A stretch of 10,836 nt of DNA from Lachnospiraceae bacterium (GTDB lineage Bacteria; Bacillota_A; Clostridia; Lachnospirales; Lachnospiraceae). Both the position numbers and the translations under genes were made by a program. Shown here piece after piece: positions 1-7,030 of this stretch (position 1 is its first letter; the number at the start of each line of letters is the position of its first letter). Below the pieces are notes generated by a model. It saw only the letters and a program-made list of their open reading frames with translations, was not told where the DNA came from and did no database searches. Location: assembly GCA_028694115.1 (NCBI GenBank), contig JAQUUB010000128.1:1-10836 (forward strand). The letters run 5' to 3'.

Positions 1-17
1 AATGGGAGGTAGTTATA

Positions 18-127
18 GTGGAGAGTTCATTGTTTTATGAGGGAATGTCTAAGATATATGACTTGCTAGATGTTATTTACTTTAAGAATAACGATGCTAA
101 TCCTCGAAAGGCTCTATATGATTATAT
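18..127 (+). pseudogene. Class I SAM-dependent methyltransferase, 5' fragment (interrupted by transposition unit)
   Basis: This is the first 36 codons of a methyltransferase gene whose remainder lies at 9371-9898. The start is GTG at 18, chosen because GGGAGGT at 4-10 sits 7 bases upstream; an in-frame ATG at 45 has no well-spaced ribosome binding site. The peptide (residues 10-20 read MSKIYDLLDVI) is the N-terminal helix seen in many small clostridial methyltransferases, ahead of the SAM-binding motif. The frame continues to a stop at 297-299, but everything after 127 is IS sequence, so a made product would be a 93-residue chimera without any SAM site. Joining codon 36 to the right fragment through the shared TATAT gives an in-frame 210-residue protein, the usual size for the family. 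The interruption is seen directly; the substrate is unknown. Confidence 0.88.
123..127. repeat. Target-site duplication TATAT, left copy
   Basis: TATAT directly precedes the left end of the ISEcp1-like element and matches TATAT at 9371-9375. Five-base AT-rich duplications are what I recall for ISEcp1. Because removal of one copy plus 128-9370 restores the methyltransferase frame exactly, the match is unlikely to be chance despite its short length. Confidence 0.87.
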
Positions 128-141
128 CCTAGATTCTACGT
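128..141 (+). repeat. ISEcp1-like left inverted repeat (IRL)
   Basis: CCTAGATTCTACGT forms the left tip of the IS. It pairs at 12 of 14 positions with the reverse complement of 1780-1793, and to my knowledge is identical to the IRL published for ISEcp1. Confidence 0.92.
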
Positions 142-197
142 GTAAGGAATCCCAAGAGTCCTTCAAGCAAGCATTTATAATGTTTAAGCCAAACCAG

Positions 198-220
198 TCT
201 TTCACCCAATGGGTGAAAGA
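198..220. repeat. 11-bp palindrome (hairpin) in the ISEcp1-like leader
   Basis: TCTTTCACCCA and TGGGTGAAAGA flank a single A, giving a perfect inverted repeat about 60 bp inside the left tip and upstream of the tnpA promoter. There is no run of T after it, so it is a poor terminator. It could dampen read-through transcription into tnpA from the target gene, or bind the transposase. Its role is not known. Confidence 0.6.
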
Positions 221-254
221 AATTAACAGCAGAAACACCCTATTTATATGTTTT

Positions 255-283
255 TTGCCTTGTTCATTGGGTAAGAATATAGT
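255..283 (+). promoter_or_regulatory. Candidate promoter of the IS1380 transposase gene
   Basis: TTGCCT at 255-260 and TATAGT at 278-283 are separated by 17 bases, a plausible sigma-A promoter. It lies just ahead of the AAGGAG site at 299-304 and the tnpA ATG at 312. This is prediction from sequence only. Confidence 0.5.
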
Positions 284-311
284 AATAGAAACGTTGTGAA
301 GGAGATGACCA

Positions 312-1574
312 ATGATAAATAAAATTGATTTCAGTGCTAAGAATCTAACCTCAAATGCAGGGCTTTTTCTTCTGTTAGAGAACACAAAAAACAATGCCAT
401 TTTTGAGATGATCGAAAATGATCTCGTCTTTGAGAATGACTCTGTGAACAAGATTAAAATGAATCATATTAAAACCATGTTCTGCGGTCATTTCATAGGT
501 ATAGATAAACTTGAACGGTTGAAGCTCCTAAAAATCGATCCCCTCGTTCGTGAATTCGATATTTCTGTAAAAGAACCAGAAACAGTATCGAGGTTCTTGG
601 GGAAATTCAACTTTAAGACAACACAAATGTTCAGAGAAATCAACTTCAAAGTGTTCAAGAAACTACTTTTAAAAAGCAAACTGACATCCATCACGATTGA
701 TATCGATAGCAGTGTTATAAACGTAGAAGGCCATCAAGAAGGCGCTACCAAAGGATACAATCCTAAAAAGCTCGGCAATAGGTGCTACAATATCCAGTTT
801 GCATTTTGCGACGAACTTAAAGCATATGTCACTGGGTTTGTTAGAAGTGGCAATACTTACACTGCAAATGGTGCTGCTGAACTGATTAAAGAAATTGTAG
901 CCACCATAAAGACAAATGAATTGGAGATCTTTTTCAGAATGGATAGTGGTTACTTTGACGAAGAAATCATTGAAACAATCGAGTCTCTTGGTTGCAAATA
1001 CTTAATCAAAGCTAAAGCCTATACGACTCTTGTATCTCAACTATCAAATTCATCTGCAAAGTTTGTTAAAGGTGCAGAAGGCAGAGAAACTTCAGAACTG
1101 TTTATAAAGCCAAATAAGTGGGACGAAGAAAGAAGATTTGTCGTATCTCGCGTACTAAAACCAGAAAAAGAGAGAGCGCAATTATCACTTTTAGAAGGCT
1201 CTGAGTATGACTATTTTTTCTTTGTGACAAATACAAAACTACTGTCAGAAGCCGTGGTTATCTCCTATGAAAAGCGTGGCAATGCTGAAAATTATATCAA
1301 AGAAGCTAAATACGACATGGCAGTGGGCCACCTTTTGCTAAAATCATTCTGGGCTAACGAAGCGGTATTTCAAATGATGATGCTCTCATACAACTTGTTT
1401 TTGTTATTCAAATTTGATTACCTTGACGTCTCTGAATACAGACAGCAGATAAAAACATTTCGCTTGAAATATGTATTTCTTGCTGCCAAGATTATCAAAA
1501 CGGCTAGGTCTGTGATTATGAAACTGTCTGAAAAATATCCTTATCGGGAAGTGTATGAAAAATGCCTATGTTGA
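312..1574 (+). CDS. tnpA: IS1380-family transposase, ISEcp1-like
   Basis: This 420-residue DDE transposase catalyses excision and integration of the ISEcp1-like element. The ATG follows AAGGAG (299-304) by 7 bases. Candidate catalytic residues are D130 or D132 in TIDIDSSV, D211 in FRMDSGYFDE, and E326 within a Y-x2-R-x3-E-x6-K signature (Y319, R322, E326, K333) as used by IS4-like and IS1380-like enzymes. The segment around residues 149-166 (GYNPKKLGNRCYNIQF) is typical of IS1380. The length equals that of ISEcp1 TnpA as I recall it, and many stretches appear identical. The frame is complete, with no stop or missing motif, so the gene may be active. Its gene lies alone in the IS. In the family this enzyme acts on the IRL together with loosely matched right ends, which would explain transfer of the MATE gene here. 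Confidence 0.95.
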   Translation: MINKIDFSAKNLTSNAGLFLLLENTKNNAIFEMIENDLVFENDSVNKIKMNHIKTMFCGHFIGIDKLERLKLLKIDPLVREFDISVKEPETVSRFLGKFNFKTTQMFREINFKVFKKLLLKSKLTSITIDIDSSVINVEGHQEGATKGYNPKKLGNRCYNIQFAFCDELKAYVTGFVRSGNTYTANGAAELIKEIVATIKTNELEIFFRMDSGYFDEEIIETIESLGCKYLIKAKAYTTLVSQLSNSSAKFVKGAEGRETSELFIKPNKWDEERRFVVSRVLKPEKERAQLSLLEGSEYDYFFFVTNTKLLSEAVVISYEKRGNAENYIKEAKYDMAVGHLLLKSFWANEAVFQMMMLSYNLFLLFKFDYLDVSEYRQQIKTFRLKYVFLAAKIIKTARSVIMKLSEKYPYREVYEKCLC

Positions 1575-1780
1575 TTTTTGAAAGGAATGACCTGAATATT
1601 TCAGCTTTATGTCGCTTCAACACGAGGCTTATTAAGTGCTTTCAAAATTAAGCGCTATTAGAATATTTGAACTGTTGTTGTTGAAAGGGGGTGCATGAAA
1701 TGTTAGAATATAGAAGTGGCTACTTGAATTCCTCGTAAACCACAGGAGAATAGCGAATTTAATTGCAATTAACTAATTGA
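1575..1780 (+). other. Non-coding right segment of the ISEcp1-like element
   Basis: About 200 bases between the transposase stop and the right inverted repeat hold no open gene. They contain a near-duplicate pair, ATTAAGTGCT (1631-1640) and ATTAAGCGCT (1647-1656), and the outward promoter described separately. In ISEcp1 the same region is known to supply promoters for captured resistance genes. Confidence 0.7.
1681..1709 (+). promoter_or_regulatory. Outward promoter at the right end of the ISEcp1-like element
   Basis: TTGAAA (1681-1686) and TAGAAT (1704-1709) are spaced by 17 bases and point out of the IS toward the MATE gene, whose ATG is about 120 bases downstream. ISEcp1 is reported to drive blaCTX-M genes from a TTGAAA / TACAAT promoter in the same part of the element. 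The match in position and -35 sequence makes this a strong candidate. No terminator-like hairpin lies between it and 1829. Confidence 0.72.
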
Positions 1781-1793
1781 CGTGGAATTTAGG
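1780..1793 (+). repeat. ISEcp1-like right inverted repeat (IRR)
   Basis: ACGTGGAATTTAGG matches the IRL complement at 12 of 14 positions and agrees with my recollection of the ISEcp1 IRR. The adjacent outer bases (TTTGT) do not match the left duplication TATAT, so this end was bypassed in the last transposition. Confidence 0.9.
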
Positions 1794-1828
1794 TTTGTAT
1801 TAAATAAGAATCCATACTGGAGGATACC

Positions 1829-3160
1829 ATGAACCAAGACTTAGAATCAAAAAAAATACCTGCCTTACTTTTCCAGCTATCTCTTCCTGCTATAACCAGC
1901 ATGCTTATTTCTGCTGTTTATAATATAGTTGATAGAATATTTGTAGAAAAAATAAGCCCCCTTGCACTTTCAGGTGTTGGTATAACTATGCCAATTCAGA
2001 TACTCCAAATGGCTTTTGTATTATTAATAGGTATAGGTTCTTCTACCCTTATTTCTATTAAGCTCGGAGAGAAAAAACCTCACGAAGCGGAAGTAATACT
2101 ACACCAAGCATATAAATATATCATGATTGCCATGGCTATTTTTTCTGTGATTATAATTATTTTTATGAATCCTATACTAGAAATTTTAAAGGTTTCAAGT
2201 GATGTTTATCCTTATGCAAAAGACTATATTTTTATAATGGTTATAGGTTCAATTTTTGGACTTCCAGGCTTTTGTCTCAATAACTCTCTAAGAGCAATCG
2301 GCAAAGCTTCTGTATCAATGAAAATAGTAGTTTCAAGTGCTTTACTTAATATAATTTTAGATCCGCTTTTTATCTTTACTTTTAATATGGGTATAAAGGG
2401 AGCCGCCCTAGCTACAGTAATCTCGCAAACTTATGTTACTGTCCTTGTATTTTGGCTATTTGCAAAATCAAAGAATTTTCCAATCAACTTAAAATTTGCA
2501 ATGCCCGTAGAAAAATCTTTTTTTAAGGAAATCATAGAAAATGGCGCTCCTTCTTTTTATATGCAGATATTCGCTACATTTGTAAATATTATTTTTAATA
2601 GGTCAGTAGTTGAGTATGGAAATGATTTATACTTGGCAGCAATGACAATAGTTCAGGCAATATACAGTTTCTATCATATGGTTGTAGTAGGAATAATACA
2701 GGGTGCTCAACCCATAAACGGATATAATTTTGGAGCAAAAAGATATGACAGGGTGAGAGAAACTCTTATTTTAACTCTAGGTTCATCATTTATTATATCA
2801 ATTAGTATATTTGCCATAATTCAGTTTTATCCTTCTCTATTGTCAGGTATTTTTACATCTGATAAAGAACTTCTAAAGCTTACAAATTATTCTATGAAGC
2901 TATATTTATTTATGCTTCCACTTATAGGCCTTCATACAGTAAGTTCTCAATATTTTCAAGCTGTAAGCAAACCTAAAAAAGCTAGCATTTTATCTTTGCT
3001 TAGATACGGAATGATACTTATTCCACTTTTATTTATACTCCCACGTTTTTGGGGTATCCAAGGAGTATTTATAAGCAATGTTATATCTGATTTTATAGCT
3101 TCATCTGTAGCAATCTTTTTTATATCAAAAGAGCTATATTATCTTAAATCAAATTTATAG
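1829..3160 (+). CDS. MATE-family multidrug efflux transporter
   Basis: This 443-residue integral membrane protein is a predicted sodium- or proton-coupled antiporter of the MATE family, which exports cationic drugs, dyes or metabolites. The ATG follows GGAGG (1819-1823) by 5 bases. About twelve hydrophobic helices are visible in two halves of six (roughly residues 12-212 and 235-435). The N-terminal PALLFQLSLPAITSML and the mid-protein GAQPINGYNFGAKRYDRVRE are family hallmarks, closest in style to the MepA branch. The length is normal and the frame intact. It lies 35 bp beyond the ISEcp1-like right repeat, downstream of the IS promoter, and is followed by a terminator, so it forms a single-gene unit. 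It is very AT-rich, with base usage unlike the IS66 and RIT layers. The substrate cannot be told from sequence; a drug-resistance role is plausible but inferred. Confidence 0.93.
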   Translation: MNQDLESKKIPALLFQLSLPAITSMLISAVYNIVDRIFVEKISPLALSGVGITMPIQILQMAFVLLIGIGSSTLISIKLGEKKPHEAEVILHQAYKYIMIAMAIFSVIIIIFMNPILEILKVSSDVYPYAKDYIFIMVIGSIFGLPGFCLNNSLRAIGKASVSMKIVVSSALLNIILDPLFIFTFNMGIKGAALATVISQTYVTVLVFWLFAKSKNFPINLKFAMPVEKSFFKEIIENGAPSFYMQIFATFVNIIFNRSVVEYGNDLYLAAMTIVQAIYSFYHMVVVGIIQGAQPINGYNFGAKRYDRVRETLILTLGSSFIISISIFAIIQFYPSLLSGIFTSDKELLKLTNYSMKLYLFMLPLIGLHTVSSQYFQAVSKPKKASILSLLRYGMILIPLLFILPRFWGIQGVFISNVISDFIASSVAIFFISKELYYLKSNL

Positions 3161-3314
3161 GTATAGCTTAATAAATATACTATTTTCTAATATAAATTAA
3201 TCTGCACATTTCATTATAGTAATATCATAATTCCCATAGAAAACTTAAACTTTTTTATTAAAAAAAGGATTCAAACTTTGATGTTTGAATCCTTTTTAAT
3301 ACTATATGGACAAT
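3161..3314. other. Passenger intergenic DNA after the MATE gene
   Basis: AT-rich spacer between the MATE stop and the IS66 target duplication. It holds the terminator at 3262-3297 and no other recognisable feature. Before IS66 arrived it continued directly into 9273-9370. Confidence 0.75.
3262..3297. terminator. Rho-independent terminator, probably bidirectional
   Basis: A perfect 15-bp stem has its arms at 3262-3276 and 3283-3297, separated by a 6-base loop (TTTGAT). The core pair GGATTCAAAC / GTTTGAATCC is flanked by A5 on the left and T5 on the right, so it can terminate in both directions. It ends MATE transcription about 100 bp after the stop and would stop IS-driven transcription from going further. 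In the pre-IS66 arrangement it sat between the MATE gene and a convergent gene tail (9291-9370). Confidence 0.93.
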
Positions 3315-3322
3315 AAAGTAAA
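3315..3322. repeat. IS66 target-site duplication, left copy
   Basis: AAAGTAAA immediately outside the left IS66 inverted repeat is identical to 9265-9272 outside the right repeat. Eight bases is the known duplication length for IS66-family elements. Confidence 0.93.
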
Positions 3323-3348
3323 GTAAGCGATCAATAACATAGTGCCTT
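3323..3348 (+). repeat. IS66 terminal inverted repeat, left (tnpC side)
   Basis: The 26 bases starting GTAAGCGATC and ending AGTGCCTT match the reverse complement of 9239-9264 at 24 of 26 positions. The GTAAGCG tip is typical of IS66. Confidence 0.92.
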
Positions 3349-3358
3349 GATTAATTAC

Positions 3359-3619
3359 TCACTTACTACATTCTCTTTGTACTGCTTCTGACCATGGCAT
3401 TAATAATTCCAGTTCTTCTGGATGATTTTTCCAGTCAGTGTCAGGCATGTACAATAATAAATATTCTAGATAAGTATAAACGTTAAGACCATTTGCTTTT
3501 GCGGTCTCTACGATACTATATACTGTGGCGCTCGCAGTGGCTCCCTTCGAACTATCAGAGAACAGCCAGTTCTTTCTTCCAATGGTAAATGGACGAATCG
3601 CATTCTCAGCTGCATTGTT
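3359..3619 (-). pseudogene. tnpC: IS66 transposase TnpC, C-terminal fragment
   Basis: This is the last 85 or so residues of the IS66 DDE transposase, severed from the rest by the RIT insertion. It starts at the NNAAENAIRPFTIGRKNWLF stretch, which contains the catalytic Glu (in AEN) and the conserved RPF-x3-RKNWLF motif. The C-terminal tail runs from the SIVETAKANGLN segment to the TGA at 3359-3361. An ATG at 3629-3631 opens the frame but belongs to junction sequence, not to the original gene, and no ribosome binding site was seen for it. Together with 7059-8342 it would make a TnpC of about 513 residues, normal for the family. Alone it lacks both catalytic aspartates. Confidence 0.93.
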
Positions 3620-3653
3620 CGAATTATGCAATTATTATCATAATTCGAATTAT
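3618..3653. repeat. Palindromic and directly repeated junction at the left RIT boundary
   Basis: TTCGAATTAT occurs at 3618-3627 and again at 3644-3653. Seen as an inverted repeat, TTCGAATTATG (3618-3628) faces CATAATTCGAA (3639-3649) across a 10-base spacer. ATAATTCGAATTAT (3640-3653) is itself a perfect 14-bp palindrome. Paired 11-bp arms around a short spacer resemble a tyrosine recombinase core site. The other RIT end has no such block, so the left end carries about 30 extra bases between the outer repeat and resumed tnpC. Confidence 0.7.
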
Positions 3654-3678
3654 CACAGCAAGTTAGTTATGTCAGCAA
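3648..3678 (+). repeat. RIT terminal inverted repeat, left
   Basis: The 31 bases beginning AATTATCACAGC and ending GTCAGCAA match the reverse complement of 7031-7061 with one mismatch (G versus A in the eleventh position). It is the probable binding region for one or more of the three recombinases. Confidence 0.9.
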
Positions 3679-3725
3679 TCTATATCAATCCTTTTATTAA
3701 TGCACCATTTATCATTTGTACTTTG

Positions 3726-3732
3726 CATAATC
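3726..3732 (-). repeat. RIT inner end motif, left copy
   Basis: GATTATG on the minus strand is placed 54 bases inside the outer repeat, mirroring the copy at 6977-6983. It is short, but the identical spacing at both ends suggests an arm-type recombinase site. Confidence 0.5.
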
Positions 3733-3739
3733 ATTTATC

Positions 3740-4750
3740 TCATCTAATCGAGTTTAAAAATTCCATTAAATCATGATCTTCTTCCCAAGACTTCATTTCT
3801 ACAGTTACCAGATTTTCTGCTTTTTTAAGAGCTTTTCGCTTTTCTTCTACATTTGTTTTCGCATAAATATCAGTGGTACTAATGTCTACATGTCCCAAAA
3901 AATCACGTATACTAACCAAATCTACACCTGCCTGTATTAAATGCATTGCTTTCGTATGACGAAGGATATGGGGAGATATATTTCGAGGAATGCTTGTATC
4001 CTCTTCATGCGCTATAGTGGCATATTTTTGAAGAGTATACGTAACTCCTTCACGAGTAAAACTGTGATTAAACTTATTCTTAAAAAGCTGTTTACATTGA
4101 TTTTCTGGCTTATTAAGGTTAAATTCATGAATATATTTATCCAATATATCGCCAGTTGCCTTTGTAATTGGTACGGTTCTAAATTTATTTCCTTTCCCCG
4201 TTATATCAACAGTCGGAGCTATTCCTGTGTGCATATCCTGAACTTTTAAATCAATTAACTCCTGTACTCTAGCACCACTATCGTAAAGTAAACTCATCAT
4301 TGTGAGGTCTCTTCGTCCTTGTTTTGATGCGGTGTCAATAACCGATAAAAGTGTCTTTGTTGCTTCTACAGAAAGATATTCAATTACTGGTTTAGAAGAT
4401 TTTTTTATTCTTATACTTCCAATCTGCTGTGCCTGAAATAGGTATTCTGGTTTTTCGGCTGCGATATATTTGAAAAAACTCTCTATTGCAGCCAGTCTCT
4501 GGTTTCTGGTTGAAATGCTACACTCACGTTCCTGTTCAAGCCATAACAAAAAACTGGTCACAGTGTTACGTTCAATATTTTTAAGTGATATTTTTTCAAT
4601 ACTGATTCCTTTTTCTTCGCTCAGATATTTAATAAATAGCTTAAAGCAATCTCGGTAAGAGCGAATAGTATTTCGACTGGTATTACGTTGCAGTGGAAGG
4701 TAATCTGTTAAATATGATGATAAATAGTACGCGAAGTCAGTTGTTTTCAT
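3740..4750 (-). CDS. Tyrosine recombinase, third of the RIT trio (RitC-type)
   Basis: A predicted site-specific recombinase of the tyrosine (phage integrase) family, 336 residues from the preferred ATG at 4750. That start is favoured because GGAGG lies at 4757-4761, six bases away; the upstream ATG at 4765 gives 341 residues but contains that site inside its codons. The N-terminal SAM-like core-binding domain spans about residues 1-105 and the catalytic domain about 120-310. The full catalytic set is visible: R161 in YDSGARVQEL, K186 in ITGKGNKFR, H261 and R264 in HILRH, H287 in FLGH, and nucleophile Y296 in TTDIYAKT. It overlaps the end of the second recombinase by 14 bases, pointing to translational coupling. 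In RIT elements all three recombinases are thought to act together; their separate jobs are not known. Confidence 0.93.
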   Translation of the reverse strand: MKTTDFAYYLSSYLTDYLPLQRNTSRNTIRSYRDCFKLFIKYLSEEKGISIEKISLKNIERNTVTSFLLWLEQERECSISTRNQRLAAIESFFKYIAAEKPEYLFQAQQIGSIRIKKSSKPVIEYLSVEATKTLLSVIDTASKQGRRDLTMMSLLYDSGARVQELIDLKVQDMHTGIAPTVDITGKGNKFRTVPITKATGDILDKYIHEFNLNKPENQCKQLFKNKFNHSFTREGVTYTLQKYATIAHEEDTSIPRNISPHILRHTKAMHLIQAGVDLVSIRDFLGHVDISTTDIYAKTNVEEKRKALKKAENLVTVEMKSWEEDHDLMEFLNSIR

Positions 4751-5720
4751 TATATTCCTCCACATAATGCACAGGTATAATATCGCCGAATGCCTCTGTT
4801 AATTTATTTCTAAGGTCAGGGTATACATCTGTTGTTATCTGTAGGTAATATCCTAGAGCATCCATATCACTATGCCCGACATAAAACTGAAGCACCGGTA
4901 ACCATGCATTGATATCTGCATTTTCGTGTATCCATTGTTCCAATCTGTGCACAATGAATGTGAATCTGAAGTCATGGACTCGCGGACCTTTCCCTTTACC
5001 TCCATGCTTGATTCCGGTTGTTAGTAGTAAATCCCTAAAACAGTCATAAATCTTGGTTGGATACAGCTTTCTGCCTTCAAATCCATCAATGAACAACCAT
5101 TCCTCTGGATTACCCAAAGGATGAACCTGCGTTATATATTTTTTTACCATTTCTGCTAGAACCGGATCCATTGGAACAATTCTTCCTTTACCGAATTTGC
5201 CGTGTTGCACAACAAAACTTATATCATCAAAGTCACATAATTTCAAGTCACATACCTCTGATGCCCTCATTCCACAGCAATATAAGATACGGAATAGCAA
5301 TGGATAGGTTATATATCCGAGTGCTGGTCGAGGTTTAAATCTCATACTATCAGCTGCCAAAAAAAACAGGCTGATTTCATCATGACTAAAAATGTAAGGC
5401 TTATACTTGGGAACAACTCCCGGTTTATAACGTATTACAAATGTGCGGTTATCAAGACCTGCCATGTACTTTGTAAACTGTTTTACAGTTGCAATTCTCC
5501 CGTTCTGATTACTTACAGATTCGTTCGGCTGACGTCTACACCAAGCATCTGCAATCTCTTTTGTTATATATTCAGCTTTTGGCCAATTGCTCTGTATCAT
5601 CTGATCAAAACGTTTTATCCGATCAGCTTCTTCATGATAACTGTAGCCGAGAGAACGTTTGTAGTTCACGAAGTTTTCCATCTGTTTACGCAATGGTCCA
5701 ATATAAACTATATCATCCAT
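4737..5720 (-). CDS. Tyrosine recombinase, second of the RIT trio (RitB-type)
   Basis: A 327-residue tyrosine-family recombinase and the middle gene of the trio. The ATG at 5720 follows GAGGTG (5725-5730) by 4 bases. The catalytic domain (about residues 110-310) shows R152 in CCGMRASEV, a candidate Lys at 175 or 178, H249 and R252 in HDFRFTF, H283 in YVGHSD, and a Tyr pair at 291-292 as nucleophile. The HxxR box is HDFR followed by F, less standard than the HILRH and HSFRH of its partners, and the Arg-box is preceded by CCG. It overlaps the first recombinase stop by 8 bases and runs 14 bases into the third gene, so the three form one tightly coupled operon. No cargo gene is present. Confidence 0.92.
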   Translation of the reverse strand: MDDIVYIGPLRKQMENFVNYKRSLGYSYHEEADRIKRFDQMIQSNWPKAEYITKEIADAWCRRQPNESVSNQNGRIATVKQFTKYMAGLDNRTFVIRYKPGVVPKYKPYIFSHDEISLFFLAADSMRFKPRPALGYITYPLLFRILYCCGMRASEVCDLKLCDFDDISFVVQHGKFGKGRIVPMDPVLAEMVKKYITQVHPLGNPEEWLFIDGFEGRKLYPTKIYDCFRDLLLTTGIKHGGKGKGPRVHDFRFTFIVHRLEQWIHENADINAWLPVLQFYVGHSDMDALGYYLQITTDVYPDLRNKLTEAFGDIIPVHYVEEYNENN

Positions 5721-6936
5721 AAATCACCTCAGGAGATAGAGCGCATTCTTTAAGAAGATTTATATTCACTTTTAAATACTCCCTTACTGTCTGAGGATTT
5801 TTATGCCCTAGTACTGAACGGATTATCTGCACTGGGACTTGATCAGTCATCAGTTGGGTAGCCAGTGAATGTCGAAAGGAATGCAGTCCCGATTTCATGT
5901 TTTCATGATTAATCCCAGCCGCATGGCAATATTTATCTATCATCGATTGAAAACCATAATTACTATAAGGACTAAATGGGGGTGTCATTCTCACAAAAAG
6001 ATTTTTATAGTCTGTATTAGGACGGGCGTTTTGGATGTAATCAATGATTGCCCATCCAACATCGTCAGGAAGAGGAAGAACTTGAATTTCTTTTGTTTTT
6101 ATCTGACAGATGCTGATAACATGTTTTTCCCAATCAATGTCACTGAGTTGTAAATTTCTTATATCTGATCCACGCAAACCAAGTCTTATTGCTATAAGAC
6201 TCAAGGCAAAATCTCTTTTTCCAATCTTATTAGCTCTGTCTATGGTATCTAGATAAACTTTCAGTTCATCCTGACTCCAAACAGAGGAAATTTTCTCATC
6301 TCGTTTCATAATTGTTGAGACGTAGTTTGAAAAGTCTGATGTAAGAATTCCTGTTAAATATAAAAACCTTAAAAAATCATTCAGAATTAGAATATATAGA
6401 TTAGTAGTGCGATTTGAATATCCAGCAAACCTATGCACAAAATCGTAAAGCATATCTACTGAAATAGTATTCAGATCATAAATTTCAAGAGATGCAAGAT
6501 ATTCTAAAAATAATTCACTACGTGCTTTACGCTGTTGTCTTGTCGCAAATGCAAGTCCTTCTTCTGCTAACCACTTTTCATATTTATGCAAAGAACTAAG
6601 AAATTCATCAGGTATACTCTTAGAACTGGGGTTATACTGCAAAAGGACTGGAATATTCCCTGTAGTATTAAATTTTTGAATCAATAAAACAGCACGAATA
6701 CTTTTTTGTTTGTGTTTAGAAAGATGGCTGAAATCATCTATCCGAATTCCGTATATATCAAGTAGAAAATCATCTCTTATTTTATCTGAAAAATCATCAA
6801 ATTTGTTTTCAGTAAGATAAGTTTCGAGTGCCTGATAAACATGTGAGTAGAAAGAAATACTGTGTTCTGAGAATCCTTTTTGCATCATTTCGTCAATAAT
6901 TAAACCGCATGTTTTAATAACCATAGTATTCTTCAA
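5713..6936 (-). CDS. Tyrosine recombinase, first of the RIT trio (RitA-type)
   Basis: A 407-residue tyrosine-family recombinase, the largest and promoter-proximal gene of the trio. The start is a TTG at 6936, chosen because GGAGGTG (6944-6950) sits 7 bases upstream; an ATG four codons later (6924) is the alternative. An extended N-terminal region (residues 1-105) precedes the core-binding domain (about 108-205), and the catalytic domain runs from about 215 to 395. Catalytic residues are R255 in LGLRGSDI, H352 and R355 in HSFRHSL, H378 in LGHKN, and Y387 in REYLKV. It is complete, with no frame damage. The 90 or so bases upstream reach to the right inverted repeat and must hold the operon promoter, although I could not pick a convincing one. 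Confidence 0.92.
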   Translation of the reverse strand: MKNTMVIKTCGLIIDEMMQKGFSEHSISFYSHVYQALETYLTENKFDDFSDKIRDDFLLDIYGIRIDDFSHLSKHKQKSIRAVLLIQKFNTTGNIPVLLQYNPSSKSIPDEFLSSLHKYEKWLAEEGLAFATRQQRKARSELFLEYLASLEIYDLNTISVDMLYDFVHRFAGYSNRTTNLYILILNDFLRFLYLTGILTSDFSNYVSTIMKRDEKISSVWSQDELKVYLDTIDRANKIGKRDFALSLIAIRLGLRGSDIRNLQLSDIDWEKHVISICQIKTKEIQVLPLPDDVGWAIIDYIQNARPNTDYKNLFVRMTPPFSPYSNYGFQSMIDKYCHAAGINHENMKSGLHSFRHSLATQLMTDQVPVQIIRSVLGHKNPQTVREYLKVNINLLKECALSPEVIYG

Positions 6937-6976
6937 TTATAATCACCTCCAAGAACAGTATGCCAAAAGAGGTAAG

Positions 6977-6983
6977 GATTATG
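6977..6983 (+). repeat. RIT inner end motif, right copy
   Basis: GATTATG lies 54 bases inside the right outer repeat, at the same distance as its inverted partner at 3726-3732. It is in the leader of the recombinase operon, so occupancy by a recombinase could also affect transcription. Confidence 0.5.
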
Positions 6984-7030
6984 TAAGCAATAACATATAT
7001 CAGTATAGAATTAGATATGTTCTTAGGCGG

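Larger units (their letters stand above)
128..1793 (+). mobile_element. ISEcp1-like insertion sequence (IS1380 family)
   Basis: The 1666-bp element is bounded by 14-bp imperfect inverted repeats (12 of 14 match) and encodes one 420-residue transposase. Both the length and the terminal sequences agree with my recollection of ISEcp1 (about 1656 bp, 420 residues), so this is either ISEcp1 itself or a close sister; the protein seems similar but not identical. It has a tnpA promoter near its left end and an outward promoter near its right end. No target duplication flanks this unit alone: TATAT lies on the left, TTTGT on the right. Confidence 0.9.

Noticed and set aside
128..299. A real protein reading on from the methyltransferase start to 299
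   Set aside because: Past 127 the frame merely runs through the IS left end and its hairpin; it resembles no protein region.
122..451. Antisense frames such as those at 122-451, 488-694, 5382-5753, 5869-6153 and 10121-10420
   Set aside because: They overlap strong genes in other frames, lack ribosome sites and show no family features.
1789..1800. A target duplication directly at the IS's own right end
   Set aside because: The bases after the IRR are TTTGT, not TATAT. The in-frame repair of the methyltransferase only works with the TATAT at 9371-9375.
3740..6936. A Tn554-type transposon or a phage integrase module
   Set aside because: All three genes carry full tyrosine recombinase catalytic sets and lie between inverted repeats without cargo or phage genes. 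Tn554 has two recombinases plus a different small third protein.
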